Positions 52,897 to 61,020 of a stretch of 64,000 nucleotides of DNA are shown piece after piece; position 1 is the stretch's first letter, and every line of letters starts with the position of its first letter. Origin of the DNA: Candidatus Propionivibrio dominans (GTDB taxonomy: Bacteria; Pseudomonadota; Gammaproteobacteria; Burkholderiales; Rhodocyclaceae); contig JADJNC010000006.1 of NCBI GenBank assembly GCA_016709335.1, forward strand, positions 150,203-214,202, given 5' to 3'. The position numbers and the translations under genes were made by a program. A model generated the notes under the pieces. That model was not told where the DNA came from. It did no database searches and was given only the letters and a program-made list of their open reading frames with translations.

Positions 52897-53082
52897 ATGA
52901 ACAAGGATCAAACCACTGGCCGCATCAATGAAGCCAAAGGCAAAGTGAAGGAAGTCGTTGGCGACCTCGTCGGTAACAAGGAGCTTGAAATAAAAGGCAA
53001 GGTTCAGAACACCCGAGGCAAAGCCCAGGCGACATATGGCGATGCCAAGGAAGACATCAAGGATGCCCTCAAAGGCAAGTAG
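52897..53082 (+). CDS. CsbD family stress protein
   Basis: 61 residues, the full CsbD domain: MNKDQTTGRINEAKGKVKEV, VGNKELEIKGKVQNTRGKAQATYGDAKEDIKDAL. Highly charged, soluble, likely disordered until bound. CsbD-like proteins are general-stress proteins (sigma-B in Bacillus, YjbJ in E. coli) of unknown mechanism. AGGAGAAAACC precedes the ATG. Followed by its own terminator, so monocistronic. Confidence 0.93.
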   Translation: MNKDQTTGRINEAKGKVKEVVGDLVGNKELEIKGKVQNTRGKAQATYGDAKEDIKDALKGK

Positions 53083-53094
53083 ACATGTCGCTCT

Positions 53095-53138
53095 GCCGTC
53101 TTCCCTGCCATCTGGCAGGCAAGACGGTTTCTTGGTTT
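53095..53138 (+). terminator. Terminator of the CsbD gene
   Basis: CCGTCTTCCCTGCC (53096-53109) pairs with GGCAGGCAAGACGG (53114-53127) with one C-C mismatch, a four-base loop, then TTTCTTGGTTTT. Confidence 0.75.
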
Positions 53139-53183
53139 TAAAGCAGGCATGAATTCACATAATTAAACTTTAAGGGAACCACC

Positions 53184-53885
53184 ATGAAAAAACTCAACAT
53201 TACCCTGATGGCGGCGGCGATTGCCCTGGCCTTCAGCAACGGCGCGCTGGCGCAAAATTTGTCGAAGGCAGAATACAAGGCCGACAAGGACAAGATCGCG
53301 GCTGAATACAAATCCGCCAGTGCGGCGTGCAGTTCATCGACCGGCAACGCCAGGGATATCTGCATGGTCGAGGCCAGGGGCAAGCAGAAGGTTGCAACAG
53401 CCGAACTCGATGCCCGCAACAAGCCCGGCGCCAAGGCGAGCAAAGCCGTAAGCACCGCCAAGGCAGATGCTGATTACGCGCTAGCCAAGGAAAAGTGCGA
53501 CGACAAGGCCGGCAACGACAAGTCAGCCTGCATCAAGGAAGCCAAGGCCGCCCTGGCACAGGCCAAGGCTGTTCCGAAAGCGCCCGTACCAGCGGCAACG
53601 GCAAACCAGCCGGTCAGCGAGAAACCCGCTGCACCCACGTCCAAGAAGGAATCCACCGGTGAGTATGTCGACGACGCCGTCATCACCAGCAAAGTGAAGG
53701 CCGCCGTGTTGGGAGAATCTTCGCTCAAGTCCGCTGAGATCAACGTCGAAACCTACAAGGGTACTGTTCAGTTGACCGGTTTCGTCAGATCCCGTGCCGA
53801 TATCGACAAGGCAGTCGCTGTTGCTCGCGGCGTCAAAGGTGTGACCTCGGTCAAGAATGACATGATTGTCAAGGGTCAGCAGTAA
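53184..53885 (+). CDS. Secreted protein with C-terminal BON domain
   Basis: 233 residues. Signal peptide (KKLNITLMAAAIALAFSNGALA, cleavage at ALA-QN), then an Ala/Lys-rich helical region (about 25-125) with four Cys (SAACSSSTGNARDICM; KCDDKAGNDKSACIKEAK) that may form disulfides, a Pro/Ala linker, and a BON domain (about 155-230). The BON part is a close paralogue of the lipoprotein at 36119-36433 ([31 protein letters not shown]). AAGGGAACC precedes the ATG. No palindrome of its own was found. Confidence 0.88.
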   Translation: MKKLNITLMAAAIALAFSNGALAQNLSKAEYKADKDKIAAEYKSASAACSSSTGNARDICMVEARGKQKVATAELDARNKPGAKASKAVSTAKADADYALAKEKCDDKAGNDKSACIKEAKAALAQAKAVPKAPVPAATANQPVSEKPAAPTSKKESTGEYVDDAVITSKVKAAVLGESSLKSAEINVETYKGTVQLTGFVRSRADIDKAVAVARGVKGVTSVKNDMIVKGQQ

Positions 53886-53893
53886 GCCCTATC

Positions 53894-53940
53894 GCCAGCC
53901 GCGCTTCCCCGGACAAGCGTTCCGGGGAAGTGCGGCTGGC
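53894..53940 (+). terminator. Long hairpin behind the BON gene
   Basis: GCCAGCCGCGCTTCCCCGG pairs with CCGGGGAAGTGCGGCTGGC (one mismatch) around a short loop. No T tract, so it may stabilise the mRNA 3' end rather than terminate. Confidence 0.5.
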
Positions 53941-53988
53941 ACGTCAGTATCAGACAATCACTATTCGGCCCGATGAAGTTTGAAATAT

Positions 53989-54088
53989 CCGTCATACCGG
54001 CGAAGGCCGGTATCCAGCACTGGCGTGGTTTAGCCTCCTGGACCCCGGCTTTCGCCGGGGTGAGCGCGAAGCCTGGCCTCGGGCCACG
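53989..54088. repeat. Composite dispersed repeat pair with GCGAAGCCTGGCCTCGGGCC module
   Basis: GTCATACCGGCGAAGGCCGGTATCCAG-like hairpin, a 23-base spacer, CTGGACCCCGGCTTTCGCCGGGGTGA-like hairpin, then the same trailing module as at 20466-20491. Confidence 0.7.
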
Positions 54089-54151
54089 ATTCATACATTT
54101 ACGGGCAGGATCAATAAGCGCGTTCCCCATTCGGAGTCACCGGAGTCAGTC

Positions 54152-55335
54152 ATGACCGATCCCGCCTTAAACCGAGCAGACGGGGCTGGCGCGCAGCCGG
54201 CGACAGAAAGCACTGAGCCGGTCGAGCCGAGTCGTGTAGTGCTCCCCATGCCGGTGAATGTGCGCAGCGTTTCGCTGGCGGTGCTGGCCACGCTGGCCAG
54301 CATATTCATGCTGCACTGGGCCAGTCTCGTTTTCATACCGGTGTTCGTCGGACTGATTTTCAGTTATGCACTGTCACCCATAGTCGATTGGCTACAGAAG
54401 CACAGGATTCCACGTGCATTGAGCTCGGCAGTATTGATACTGGGACTGTTGAGCGGCTTTGGAGCGACCATCTATTCGCTAAGCGACGATGCCAGCCGAC
54501 TGATCGAAAAACTGCCGGCGGCCGCGCAAAAACTGCGCGACTCCATAACGCCCGGCCAGGAAAGACAGACAACGCGCTGGAAACAGTACAGAAAGCCGCC
54601 ACACGGCTTGAGCAGGCGGCCGAAGAATCGACCCCTGCCGAGCCGGTTGGCCGAGGCGTGCAACGGGTGCAGGTCGAGAAACCGAAATTCGACATCAAGG
54701 ATCATCTCTGGAACGGCACTCTTGGGGTGCTGGGCATGGTATACCAGATCGGGATGGTGGCGCTGATTGCCTTCTTCCTGATGACTTCGGGAGACAGCTA
54801 CAGGGTGAAACTGATCAAACTTGCCGGCCCCACCTTGAGCCGGAAAAAGATCACGCTGCAGGCGCTCAACCAGATCAACCAGCAGATTCAGCGCTATTTG
54901 CTGGTACAGCTCTTTACCAGCGTCCTGGTCGGTGTCGCCACCTGGTTGTGCTTTCTGGCGATCGGCATGGAGAATGCGGCGGTCTGGGGCGTAGCCGCAG
55001 GCCTGCTCGATCTGGTTCCTTACATCGGCAACATGATCGTAACCTCAGGTTCGGCGCTGATGAGCTTCCTGCAATTCGGCACCCTGGAGATGGCCTTGCT
55101 GGTCGGCCTGATTTCCCTGGTGATCCACAGCATTGAAGCTTTCCTGCTGACGCCCTGGCTGACCAGTCGTGCCAACAAGATGAATCCGGTGGCCATCTTC
55201 GTCGGCGTTTTTGCCTGGGGCTGGCTGTGGGGCGTGTGGGGCTTGTTGCTGGCGGTACCGATGCTGGTCATCATCAAGGCCATTTGCGACCGCGTTGACG
55301 ATCTCAAGCCGGTGGGTGAATTTCTCGGCGCCTGA
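54152..55335 (+). pseudogene. AI-2E/PerM-family transporter, broken by a frameshift
   Basis: The two frames together make a normal-length (about 394-residue) AI-2E family permease. Frame 1 (from ATG 54152) gives the N-terminal helices SLAVLATLASIFMLHWASLVF and PVFVGLIFSYALSPIVDWLQK and runs well to about KLRDSITPG near 54555. Frame 2 continues with KTDNALETVQKAATRLEQAAEE and the helical C-terminal half (YQIGMVALIAFFLMTSGDSY; VAAGLLDLVPYIGNMIVT; WGLLLAVPMLVIIKAICDR) to 55335. The C-terminal frame has no ribosome site. One missing base near 54555-54570 explains it. Substrates in this family vary. Confidence 0.85.
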
Positions 55336-55450
55336 GAGGGCTTCAACCCGGCGTCAGGGTAATTGCACTCGTCATTCCTGGAGCGATTCTGCGCTGCGCA
55401 ATTCATATTCCCGGATAGCTCCTGATAGTGCTTGAAAATAATGGGGTTTA

Positions 55451-55466
55451 TGTACGTTGGCGAACG
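55451..55466 (+). promoter_or_regulatory. 16-bp palindrome site 12, upstream of a 24-residue membrane peptide
   Basis: TGTACGTTGGCGAACG. TAAAGT at 55488-55493 has the exact spacing; the predicted start near 55500 leaves a 65-base leader. Confidence 0.65.
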
Positions 55467-55564
55467 GAATGCGCACGACGGCAAGGGTAAAGTCAGAGCC
55501 GTTGTAGAGTGAATCGCCGCAATTACGCGATTCGATTGTTTAATTCCCATCAAAGGAAAATATC

Positions 55565-55639
55565 ATGAACAGCATCGTTTACCTCGTCGGCGCCGTCGTC
55601 ATCATTCTCGCTATCCTGTCGTTTGTCGGGCTGCGTTAA
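55565..55639 (+). CDS. 24-residue single-pass membrane peptide
   Basis: ATG 55565 to TAA 55637-55639. After MNSIV nearly the whole peptide is hydrophobic (YLVGAVVIILAILSFVG) and ends LR. AAAGGAAAATATC is a good ribosome site. The pattern YLVG-hydrophobic-LSF-GLR recalls very small membrane proteins found in many proteobacteria but usually not annotated. The palindrome site 12 promoter in front supports that it is a real stress-regulated gene. Confidence 0.65.
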   Translation: MNSIVYLVGAVVIILAILSFVGLR

Positions 55640-55810
55640 AACGCCAGGTGCTGTCCGGGGCAGCGTTCAATTGCAGAAGGCCAGGCTGATGCACTGCGCA
55701 TAACACACGCTGAGCAGCAAACCCCATGGGCATGACATATTCCCCACCCGCTCGCCTGTTGCGGGTACCATGACCGGAAAGGTGCGCCCGCATGGCGCGC
55801 GGGAGAGCGC

Positions 55811-58800
55811 ATGACAACCCACAAAACACCGAAAAAAGCCGGAACAGACACGTTGGTGTTAACGCCAGGCCCGGTTGCAGCGGCAAAATATCTCCCGGAC
55901 AGCGCCTTCCCGATCGTTGGCATCGGCGCCTCGGCCGGTGGTCTGGCCGCCTTCGAGGCCTTCTTCTCCGGCCTGCCCGACGACAGCGATCCGGGCATGG
56001 CATTTGTCCTGGTGCAGCACCTGGCTCCGGACCACGAAAGCATCCTCACCGACCTGATCCGGCGCTACACCCGCATGCAGGTCTTCGAAGTCGAGGATGG
56101 CATGGTGGTGCAACCCAACTGCACCTACATCATCCCGCCCAACCGCGACATGGCTTTTCTCAACGGCACCCTGCAATTGCTCGAACCGCTGGCGGCGCGC
56201 GGCCATCGCCTGCCGATTGACTTCCTTTTCCGCTCGCTGGCCGAGGACCAGCACGAACGCGCCATCGGCATCGTGCTCTCCGGCACCGGCAGCGACGGCA
56301 CGCTGGGGGTACGGGCCATCAAGGGCGAAGGCGGCATGGTCATGGCGCAGAACCCGCAGTCCTGCGAGTTCGACGGCATGCCGCGCAGCGCCATCGCCAC
56401 CGGCCTCGTCGATTACGAGCTGCCACCGGCCGAAATGCCGGCCCAGCTCATGGCCTACGCCACGCACGCCTTTGGCAAGCTGCCCCGGCACGCCACCGCC
56501 CCTACGCCAAAAAGCGAGGGGGCGCTGAAAAAAATCTTCATTCTGCTGCGCGCCCAGACCGGTCACGACTTTTCTCAGTACAAACCGAGCACCATCCACC
56601 GACGCATCGAACGGCGCATGGCCGGACACCAGATCGACGGCATCGACCGCTATGTCAAGTACATGCAGCAGACGCCGCCCGAGGTCGAGGCGCTGTTTCG
56701 CGACCTGTTGATCGGCGTCACCCGTTTCTTCCGCGATCCTGAGGCCTTCAAGGTACTGGAGGACGAATTCATCCCCAGGCTTTTTGCCGGCAAGCCGGCG
56801 GGCACCGTGATCCGCGTCTGGTCGAGCGGATGCTCGAGCGGCGAAGAAGCCTACTCGATTGCCATCCTCCTGCAAGAGCGCATGGAGACCCTCAGGCAAA
56901 ACTACACGTTGCAAATCTTCGCCACCGACATTGACCCGCGGGCGATTGCCACGGCACGCGCCGGTCTCTACCCGGCCAGCATCGCCGCCGACATTTCGCC
57001 CGAGCGGCTGGCGCGTTTCTTTACGGCCACGCCGGACGGCAGCGCCTACCGCATCAACAAGGGCCTGCGCGACCTGCTGATTTTCTCCGAGCAGGACCTG
57101 ATCAAGGACCCGCCCTTTTCCCGGCTCGACCTGATCAGTTGCCGCAATCTGCTGATTTACCTGAGTGCCGATTTACAGAAGAAACTCATTCCCCTGTTTC
57201 ACTACGCCCTGAACGCGGGCGGCATTCTGTTCCTGGGCACCTCCGAAGGGGTCGGAGAGTTTAACGAGCTTTTTTCGGCGCTCGACCGCAAAGCCAAGCT
57301 GTACCAGCGCAAGGACGATCTTCAGGGTGCGCAGCGTGCGGCACTCGGCCGTTTTCTACCGCCGATGATGGCCCATGAGGCCTTGGCGGCGATCGATGGG
57401 GCACCGCCGCGCAGTGCAAAAACGGCATTCCCGATGTCACTGCCCTTGCGCGAACTGACCGAACAGGCCCTGTTGCAGCAGATTGCCCCGGCCGCAGCGC
57501 TGGTCAATGGCCAGGGCGACATTCTCTACCTGCACGGACGCACCGGGATGTACCTGGAACCGGCCCCCGGCGAGGCGGGGATCAGCAATATCCTGAAGAT
57601 GGCCCGCGAAGGGCTGCGGCAAGATCTCACCATGGCGCTGCACAAAGCGCTTGCCACCGACGATGTGGTGCGTGCCCTGGGGATAAGCGTCAAGACCAAC
57701 AGCCATTTCACTCGGGTCAACCTGAGCATCCGTCCGCTGAGCCGCGCTGCGGCCGGGATGGCCGGGTTATCCGAGTCGCCCGGTTTGCCACTCTACCTGG
57801 TCATCCTGGAAGAAGCGTCCGACCTCGAACCCGAAGCGATGCTGCCGGCCGGTTTGCCCACCAGCGCGGGCGCTGCCGATGCCGAAGCATGCATCGCCGC
57901 GCTCAGGGACGAATTGCGGGCCAAGGACGAATACCTGCAGACCACCCACGAGGAACTGGAGAGCACCAATGAAGAGCTCAAGTCCTCGAACGAGGAAATG
58001 CAGTCAGTGAATGAAGAACTCCAATCGACCAACGAGGAACTGGAAACCTCCAAGGAAGAATTGCAGTCGGTCAACGAAGAGCTGGCGACGGTCAACTCCG
58101 AGTTGCAAACCAAGGTACACGATCTTTCGCGCTCCAATAACGACATGAACAACCTGCTGGCCGGCACCGGCATCGGCACCGTCTTTGTCGACCATCAACT
58201 GCGCATCCTGCGCTTTACCCCGGCAGCCAGCACGATCATCAACCTGATCCTCTCCGACGTCGGGCGACCGGTCGCCCATATCGCCTCCAATCTGGTTGGT
58301 TACCACAGCCTGCTGGCCGATATCCAGGCCGTGCTCGATACGCTGATCGCCAGGGAGGCCGAGGTTCAGACTGCGGCGGGCAAATGGTATGCGATGCATA
58401 TCCAGCCGTACCGCACGCTCGACAACGTGATCGAGGGCGCGGTGATCTCCTTTGTCGACATCACGGAGACGGTGCGCATTCGCGACGCCCTGCACACAGC
58501 CAATGAGATGCTGCGGCTGGCGGTGGTCGTGCGCGATGCGCACGATGCCATTACCGTGCAGGATCTGCAGGGTCGTATCCTGGCCTGGAACCCCGGTGCG
58601 GTACGAATTTACGGCTGGAGTGAAGCCGAGGCCTTACTGATGAACGTGCGCGACCTGATTCCGCAGGGACTGCGCGAGAAAGCGCTGGGCAGGGTTCATC
58701 AGCTTAGCCAGGCCGAAATTCTGGAGCCCTATCATACGCAAAGGATCACCAAAGCAGGGGCGCTCGTCGAGGTCTGGATGACCGCCACCGCCCTGCTCAA

Positions 58801-58882
58801 TGAGGCCGGGCAGATGTATGCAATTGCCACGACGGAGCGGGTTGGGAAGACGACTGACACATTATCGGGCGCAATCCCGTAG
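55811..58882 (+). CDS. CheB-CheR-PAS fusion chemoreceptor-modification protein
   Basis: 1023 residues. CheB methylesterase domain at 30-215 with the catalytic S41 (GIGASAGGL), H70 (VQHLAPDH) and D162 (GTGSDGTLG). CheR N-terminal and SAM-methyltransferase domains at about 235-500 (IHRRIERRM; WSSGCSSGEEAYSIAIL; IFATDIDPRAI). Then a Glu-rich coiled coil (about 695-775, many ES-TNEEL-type heptads) and two PAS domains to the end. No histidine kinase or GGDEF domain follows. It lacks CheB's receiver domain. Such fusions tune sensory systems other than classic chemotaxis. Monocistronic. Confidence 0.92.
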   Translation: MTTHKTPKKAGTDTLVLTPGPVAAAKYLPDSAFPIVGIGASAGGLAAFEAFFSGLPDDSDPGMAFVLVQHLAPDHESILTDLIRRYTRMQVFEVEDGMVVQPNCTYIIPPNRDMAFLNGTLQLLEPLAARGHRLPIDFLFRSLAEDQHERAIGIVLSGTGSDGTLGVRAIKGEGGMVMAQNPQSCEFDGMPRSAIATGLVDYELPPAEMPAQLMAYATHAFGKLPRHATAPTPKSEGALKKIFILLRAQTGHDFSQYKPSTIHRRIERRMAGHQIDGIDRYVKYMQQTPPEVEALFRDLLIGVTRFFRDPEAFKVLEDEFIPRLFAGKPAGTVIRVWSSGCSSGEEAYSIAILLQERMETLRQNYTLQIFATDIDPRAIATARAGLYPASIAADISPERLARFFTATPDGSAYRINKGLRDLLIFSEQDLIKDPPFSRLDLISCRNLLIYLSADLQKKLIPLFHYALNAGGILFLGTSEGVGEFNELFSALDRKAKLYQRKDDLQGAQRAALGRFLPPMMAHEALAAIDGAPPRSAKTAFPMSLPLRELTEQALLQQIAPAAALVNGQGDILYLHGRTGMYLEPAPGEAGISNILKMAREGLRQDLTMALHKALATDDVVRALGISVKTNSHFTRVNLSIRPLSRAAAGMAGLSESPGLPLYLVILEEASDLEPEAMLPAGLPTSAGAADAEACIAALRDELRAKDEYLQTTHEELESTNEELKSSNEEMQSVNEELQSTNEELETSKEELQSVNEELATVNSELQTKVHDLSRSNNDMNNLLAGTGIGTVFVDHQLRILRFTPAASTIINLILSDVGRPVAHIASNLVGYHSLLADIQAVLDTLIAREAEVQTAAGKWYAMHIQPYRTLDNVIEGAVISFVDITETVRIRDALHTANEMLRLAVVVRDAHDAITVQDLQGRILAWNPGAVRIYGWSEAEALLMNVRDLIPQGLREKALGRVHQLSQAEILEPYHTQRITKAGALVEVWMTATALLNEAGQMYAIATTERVGKTTDTLSGAIP

Positions 58883-59034
58883 GTCGGTTTAGCCCGCAGT
58901 AGCGGTAGGTCGGGTTAGCCCGCAGGGCGTAACCCGACATCAAGAATTGGCCAGATGAACCGACGATGGTCGGATCGTCGGGTTATGCCCCGCAGGAAAT
59001 CCCCTCGGGGGACGCTACGCTAACCCGACCTACG
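58876..59034. repeat. Two copies of the GTCGGGTTA-type dispersed repeat
   Basis: GTAGGTCGGGTTAGCCCGCAGGGCGTAACCCGAC and, after 50 bases, GTCGGGTTATGCCCCGCAGG ... GGGGGACGCTACGCTAACCCGACCTACG; a related partial copy (GTAGGTCGGTTTAGCCCGC) precedes them. It sits between two large signalling genes. Confidence 0.75.
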
Positions 59035-59090
59035 TATCTACGCTGACCCGATCTGCGTATCTACAGGCTCAGGGAGGTTGGAGATGTTTC

Positions 59091-60986
59091 ATGACTGACA
59101 AGAACAAGCCAGCCACAGGCTCGGCGCTGCGCCGGCAGGCCGAGGAGATCCTGCACCGGCAGGGCTTGCAGACGCCGAAACAACTGGCCGCCCTGACACC
59201 CGAAGCCGCGCAGCAGATCGTGCACGAGTTGCAGGTGCACCAGATCGAACTGGAAATGCAGAACCATGAACTGCGCCAGTCACAGGTGGAACTGAAAGCC
59301 GCGCGGGCGCGCTATTTCGACCTCTATGACCTGGCACCGGTGGGTTATTGCAGCGTCAGCGAGCCGGGGCTGATCATCGAGGCCAACCTCACCGCCGCCA
59401 CCCTGCTCGGCGTGGCCCGCGGTGCACTGGTCAGGAAACCGTTTTCCCGCTTCATCTTCAAGCATGACCAGGACAACTACTACCTGTGCCGCAAACTTCT
59501 CCTTGAAACCGGCCAGCCGCAGGTGTGCGAGTTGCGGATGGTCAGGCCGGACGGCACGCCACTCTGGGCGCAACTGAACGCTGCATCCGTGCAGGAAGTC
59601 GGCGGTACGCCAGTCATCCGCATCGTGCTCAGCGATGCCAGTTCGCGCAAACAGGTGGAGGCGGCCTTGCATAAGAGCGAGGCCTTCAATCTCGCAACAC
59701 TGGACTCACTGAACGCTGAAATCTCGGTGCTGAACCGTGGTGGAGTCATCATCATGGTTAACCAGCCCTGGCGACGATTTGCTAAGGAGAACAGCAAGTT
59801 TCCCGGCAAAACGGCGCGGCAAACCGGTGTCGGCGTGAATTATCTGGATGTCTGCCAGGCCAGCTCGACATCGAATGAGGCGGCATTGAAGGCCTTCGAG
59901 GGCATCCGGGCGGTACTGGACGGCATCTTGCCCGTGTTCAGCATGGAATACCCCTGCCATGCACCGCAGGAGCAACGCTGGTTCAGCATGAGCGTCACGC
60001 CTCTGGGCGATAGCGTGGTCATCGCGCATACGAATATCACCGAACATAAAAAAGCCGAAGAAGCCTTGCGCGAGCAAGAGGAGTTTTTTCATCTGATCGC
60101 CGAGAGCATTGACGACTTCATCGTCGTTCTTGACCTCGACGGGCGGCGGCTCTACGCCAGTCCCTCGTACAGGCAATTTTTCGGCGCGACGAGAGACTTG
60201 CGCGGCACCGATTCCTTCGCCAACATTCATCCGCAAGACCGCGAACGAGTCAAACAGGTTTTCAGCGAGACCGTGCTCAGCGGCATTGGCCGCCAGATTG
60301 ACTATCGCTTGCAGTTGGCCGACGGCAGTATCCGCGAAATGGAATCGAACGGCAGCGTCATCCGCGATGGCGAAGGCCGGGTGGCGCGCGTCGTCGTTGT
60401 GTCGCGTGACGTCACCGCGCGCAAGCAGATGGAAGAGCAGGTGCGTCAACTGGCGTTCTATGACCCGCTCACCAATCTGCCTAACCGGCGTCTGCTCAAC
60501 GACCGCCTGAACCAGGCCCTGGCCGCCAGCACGCGCAGCGGGTGCTACGGCGCGCTGATGTTCCTTGACCTGGACAACTTCAAGTCGTTGAACGACACGC
60601 AGGGGCACGCCGTCGGCGATTTGCTGCTGGTCGAGGTAGCCGATCGTCTGAAAAGTTGCGTACGCCAGATGGACACCGTGGCGCGCTTCGGGGGCGATGA
60701 ATTTCTGGTGATGATCAGCGAGCTGCATACGGATAAAATTGAATCGACAGTACAAGCCCGGATCGTTGCAGAAAAAATCCGTGCCAGCTTGTCTGAACCC
60801 TATCGGCTCAACGTCAGGCTCGAGGGAAAAATGGAATCCAGGGTCGAACATCCATGCACGGCAAGCATCGGCGTAGCCCTGTTTATCAATCATGAAACCA
60901 GCCAGGTCGACATCCTGAAGTGGGCTGACAGGGCCATGTATCAGGCGAAAGGTGAAGGGAGCAATTTGATCCGGTTTTACGAGTAG
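59091..60986 (+). CDS. PAS-GGDEF diguanylate cyclase
   Basis: 631 residues. An N-terminal helical region (QAEEILHRQGLQTPKQLAALTPEAAQQIVHELQVHQIELEMQN) is followed by three PAS domains (the first begins YFDLYDLAPVGYCSVSEPGL) and a GGDEF domain with an intact RFGGDEFLVM (residues 533-541), so it should make c-di-GMP. The N-terminal ~200 residues are a close paralogue of the protein at 61021 and a more distant one of the kinase at 22090. It ends 34 bp before that paralogue. Confidence 0.9.
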   Translation: MTDKNKPATGSALRRQAEEILHRQGLQTPKQLAALTPEAAQQIVHELQVHQIELEMQNHELRQSQVELKAARARYFDLYDLAPVGYCSVSEPGLIIEANLTAATLLGVARGALVRKPFSRFIFKHDQDNYYLCRKLLLETGQPQVCELRMVRPDGTPLWAQLNAASVQEVGGTPVIRIVLSDASSRKQVEAALHKSEAFNLATLDSLNAEISVLNRGGVIIMVNQPWRRFAKENSKFPGKTARQTGVGVNYLDVCQASSTSNEAALKAFEGIRAVLDGILPVFSMEYPCHAPQEQRWFSMSVTPLGDSVVIAHTNITEHKKAEEALREQEEFFHLIAESIDDFIVVLDLDGRRLYASPSYRQFFGATRDLRGTDSFANIHPQDRERVKQVFSETVLSGIGRQIDYRLQLADGSIREMESNGSVIRDGEGRVARVVVVSRDVTARKQMEEQVRQLAFYDPLTNLPNRRLLNDRLNQALAASTRSGCYGALMFLDLDNFKSLNDTQGHAVGDLLLVEVADRLKSCVRQMDTVARFGGDEFLVMISELHTDKIESTVQARIVAEKIRASLSEPYRLNVRLEGKMESRVEHPCTASIGVALFINHETSQVDILKWADRAMYQAKGEGSNLIRFYE

Positions 60987-61020
60987 AATGCATGGATAAG
61001 TTGAACAATGGATCCTGAAA

